Shown one piece after another: positions 62,360 through 64,000 of a DNA stretch of 64,000 nucleotides; position 1 is the stretch's first letter, and each line of letters begins with the position of its first letter. The DNA is from CAWCWN01 sp963799245. Its GTDB lineage: Bacteria; Chloroflexota; Ktedonobacteria; Ktedonobacterales; Ktedonobacteraceae. Location of the stretch: positions 124,001 to 188,000 of the forward strand of contig CAWCWN010000004.1 in NCBI GenBank assembly GCA_963799245.1. The letters run 5' to 3'. The position numbers were made by a program, and so were the translations under genes. Under the pieces are notes generated by a model that worked only from the letters and a program-made list of their open reading frames with translations, did no database searches and was not told the origin of the DNA.

Positions 62360-62395
62360 AATAGCCTCCTTATCTGCGGTAGAGCACGCGACCGC

Positions 62396-63467
62396 TCATC
62401 CGTACCGGCGCAGCTCGTGGAAGAAGTCGTCGACGACGTGCAACTCGCCGGAGCGGAGCCACCTCGTCGTAGACGTACTTGCCGACCGCGAGGTCGAGCA
62501 CTCCGAGGCCGAAGGGCGAGAACACCACCGGCCGATCCGCCGGCACCGTCACCCGCCCGGCCATCACGTCGTCCAACGTGCCGTGCAGGAAGTCCCGCTT
62601 GCCCGTGAGCTGTTCGGCCAGATGCGGCGAGGTGTTGGCCTTCAGGCAGTGCTCGATGTCGTCGACGATGTTGGTCGAGGCGAGCACGATCTCCGGCGCA
62701 AGGTCGCGCAGCGACACGTGCAGCACCAACGGATTGTGTGCGAACCACGACAGGTCGCTGACATGCGGCTGACCGGCGACGGTGGCGAAGACCACCAGGT
62801 CGCTGGAACGGATCAACTGCTCGGCGCTGTCGTGCACGGTGATCCGGCCGGCGGTGCCCGACCGCTCCAGGTAAGCGCGGAAGCCGGCCGCGCTGTCGGC
62901 GGACAGGTCGTGCACGCCGATCTCGTCGAACGACCAGCCGGTGGCGGCCAGGAAGGTGTGAATGTAGCGGGCGATCAGGCCCACTCCGAAGAACCCGACG
63001 CGCGTCGGGCGCCGCCGGCCGCGGCTGAGCCAGTCAGCCGCCGACGCCGCCAACGCGGCCGTCCTGGTGGCGCTGATGATCGAGCTTTCCAGGCAGGCGA
63101 ACGGGTAGCCGGTGTCGTGGTCGTTGAGGATCAGCACGGCCGAGGCCCTCGGGATGCCCGCCGCCACGTTCTCCGGGAAGCTGGAGATCCACTTCAGGCC
63201 ATCCACCCGCACCTGCCCGCCGATCGAGGCGGGCAGCGCGATGATCCGCGAGGACGGGCGGTCGGGGAAACGCAGGAAGTACGACGGCGGGTTCACCGAA
63301 TCACCGGCGCTGTGCAGCCGGTAGGTGGCCTCGACCAACTCCACGATCTGCTTCTCGCGCCCCTGCAGCGCGTGCTGGACCTGGGCACCGGAGATCACCG
63401 CGAACGGTGGCACGGTGATCGGCTCGGACGTTGCGGGCTCGGTTGCGGTGGAATGGGTGGTGGTCAT
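62396..63467 (-). CDS. sbnB: SbnB-like dehydrogenase (ornithine cyclodeaminase family)
   Basis: In the SbnA/SbnB route this NAD enzyme oxidatively cleaves ACEGA to L-2,3-diaminopropionate and 2-oxoglutarate. Features are the substrate part NPPSYFLRFPDRPSSRIIAL, the nucleotide fold TRVGFFGVGLIARYIHTFLA, and SPFGLGVLDLAVGKYVYDEV near the end. The start at 63467 overlaps the dioxygenase stop (ATGA). After YDEVA one extra C at about 62458 shifts the frame; without it the protein would end GELHVVDDFFHELRRYG at 62396, the expected terminus. As written the frame runs on to 62370 with an unrelated tail. Confidence 0.88.
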
Positions 63468-64000
63468 CTGGCGGTCACCTCCACGGTCGGCGCGCAGTCG
63501 GCCAGGCGCACCGCGTCGGCCATCGCGACGAGCACTTCGCGCGGTCCCGCGAAGGGCTCCCTGCTGTGCGCGGTGCGGACGTTGTCGACGAGCATCAGGT
63601 CGCCGGCCTGCCACGGCTCGCGTGCGGTGTTGGCCTCGTAGACCTGGTTGAGCAGCTGCACGACGTCCTCGCCGATCGGGTCGCCGTCCCCGAAGCGGGT
63701 ATTGAACGGCAGCCCGTCGGCGCCGTAGACGTCCACCAGGTACTCGCGCACCTCGGGGGCCAGCGTCCACTCGTTGAGGAAGGCGATCTGGTTGAACCAG
63801 CAGCGCTGGCCGGTGACCGGGTGACGCACCACGGCGCTGCGGCGCTGCCTGGTGCGCAGTCCACCGTCGGGTTGCCACGCGAACTCGATCGCGTTGGCGC
63901 GGCAGTAACTCTCGACGGCGCCACGGTCCTCGGTGCCGAACGCCTCAGCGAAGGTCGCGCCGATCTCGTCGTTGTAGCTGCGGGTGAGCAGCCAGCCCTC
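63464..64000 (-). CDS. TauD/TfdA-like Fe(II)/2-oxoglutarate dioxygenase, 5' end outside window
   Basis: The C-terminal about 178 residues of an AsnO/SyrP-like dioxygenase: EGWLLTRSYNDEIGATFAEA, CRANAIEFAWQPDGGLRTRQ, VRHPVTGQRCWFNQIAFLNE and the distal iron-ligand/2-oxoglutarate block MLVDNVRTAHSREPF (His plus Arg). The proximal HxD motif would lie beyond the edge. Such enzymes beta-hydroxylate free or carrier-bound amino acids. The stop overlaps the sbnB ATG, so it belongs to the same transcript; hydroxylation of the diaminopropionate-derived product or of a partner amino acid is an inference. Confidence 0.88.
   Translation of the reverse strand, partial: EGWLLTRSYNDEIGATFAEAFGTEDRGAVESYCRANAIEFAWQPDGGLRTRQRRSAVVRHPVTGQRCWFNQIAFLNEWTLAPEVREYLVDVYGADGLPFNTRFGDGDPIGEDVVQLLNQVYEANTAREPWQAGDLMLVDNVRTAHSREPFAGPREVLVAMADAVRLADCAPTVEVTAR

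Overview
The window looks like an accessory, recombination-rich part of a large bacterial chromosome. My best guess is a Ktedonobacteria-type Chloroflexota, from general knowledge only: XRE-TIR-STAND-beta-helix proteins, MalT/LAL-type LuxR ATPases, zinc-ribbon plus LamG-like membrane proteins and many scraps of unrelated insertion sequences occur together there. No rRNA, tRNA or CRISPR array was seen. Composition is patchy: mostly moderate GC, clearly AT-rich around 25.5-26.4 kb and 49.5-51.8 kb, and very GC-rich with actinobacterial-looking codon use at 26.5-30.5 kb and from 55.65 kb to the right edge.

Layout. 0.1-10.3 kb: housekeeping or accessory genes (LOG family, two LamG-like membrane proteins, TetR, HxlR, HAD-phosphoribosyltransferase fusion) and a tailoring-type set (P450, a 78-residue partner, type II thioesterase, HAD hydrolase) with a TnpB scar. 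10.5-20.2 kb: signalling genes, namely a large LuxR ATPase, a LuxR response regulator, a dead HTH-TIR gene and an intact XRE-TIR-nSTAND-TM-beta-helix gene. 20.3-30.5 kb: an apparent minus-strand operon of a Pls/PosA-type (poly-amino-acid) NRPS, a DapF-like epimerase, a HemL-like aminotransferase, homoserine dehydrogenase, aspartokinase and aspartate-semialdehyde dehydrogenase. 31-38 kb: a graveyard of transposase fragments around a second LuxR regulator, a two-gene hypothetical operon and a tandemly duplicated membrane protein. 38.1-52.1 kb: glycosyltransferases, an ABC exporter, seven tandem sulfotransferase genes, a GT2-like enzyme, a histidine phosphatase and a truncated glycosyltransferase. 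52.1-55.65 kb: a second, nearly identical copy of the STAND gene. 55.7-64 kb: a GC-rich minus-strand cluster of TauD-like dioxygenase, SbnB, SbnA, a tandem-carrier Pls-type synthetase and a half-C/A/T NRPS.

How the genes may work together (inference). The 20-30 kb operon carries its own route from aspartate to aspartate semialdehyde and homoserine beside a synthetase of the epsilon-polylysine-synthetase class, so it may make and polymerise an aspartate-family amino acid. The 55-64 kb cluster carries the SbnA/SbnB route to L-2,3-diaminopropionate beside a second synthetase of that class, so a diaminopropionate polymer or conjugate is the simplest reading. The 38-52 kb block reads as synthesis, sulfation and export of a glycan or glycolipid. 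The STAND proteins look like membrane-spanning sensor-regulators, with beta-helix outside and TIR/HTH inside.

Cautions. The right-hand cluster contains about seven single-base indels that interrupt otherwise convincing proteins; either the cluster is decaying or the sequence there is imperfect. Products, substrates and the host assignment are inferences from motifs read by eye.
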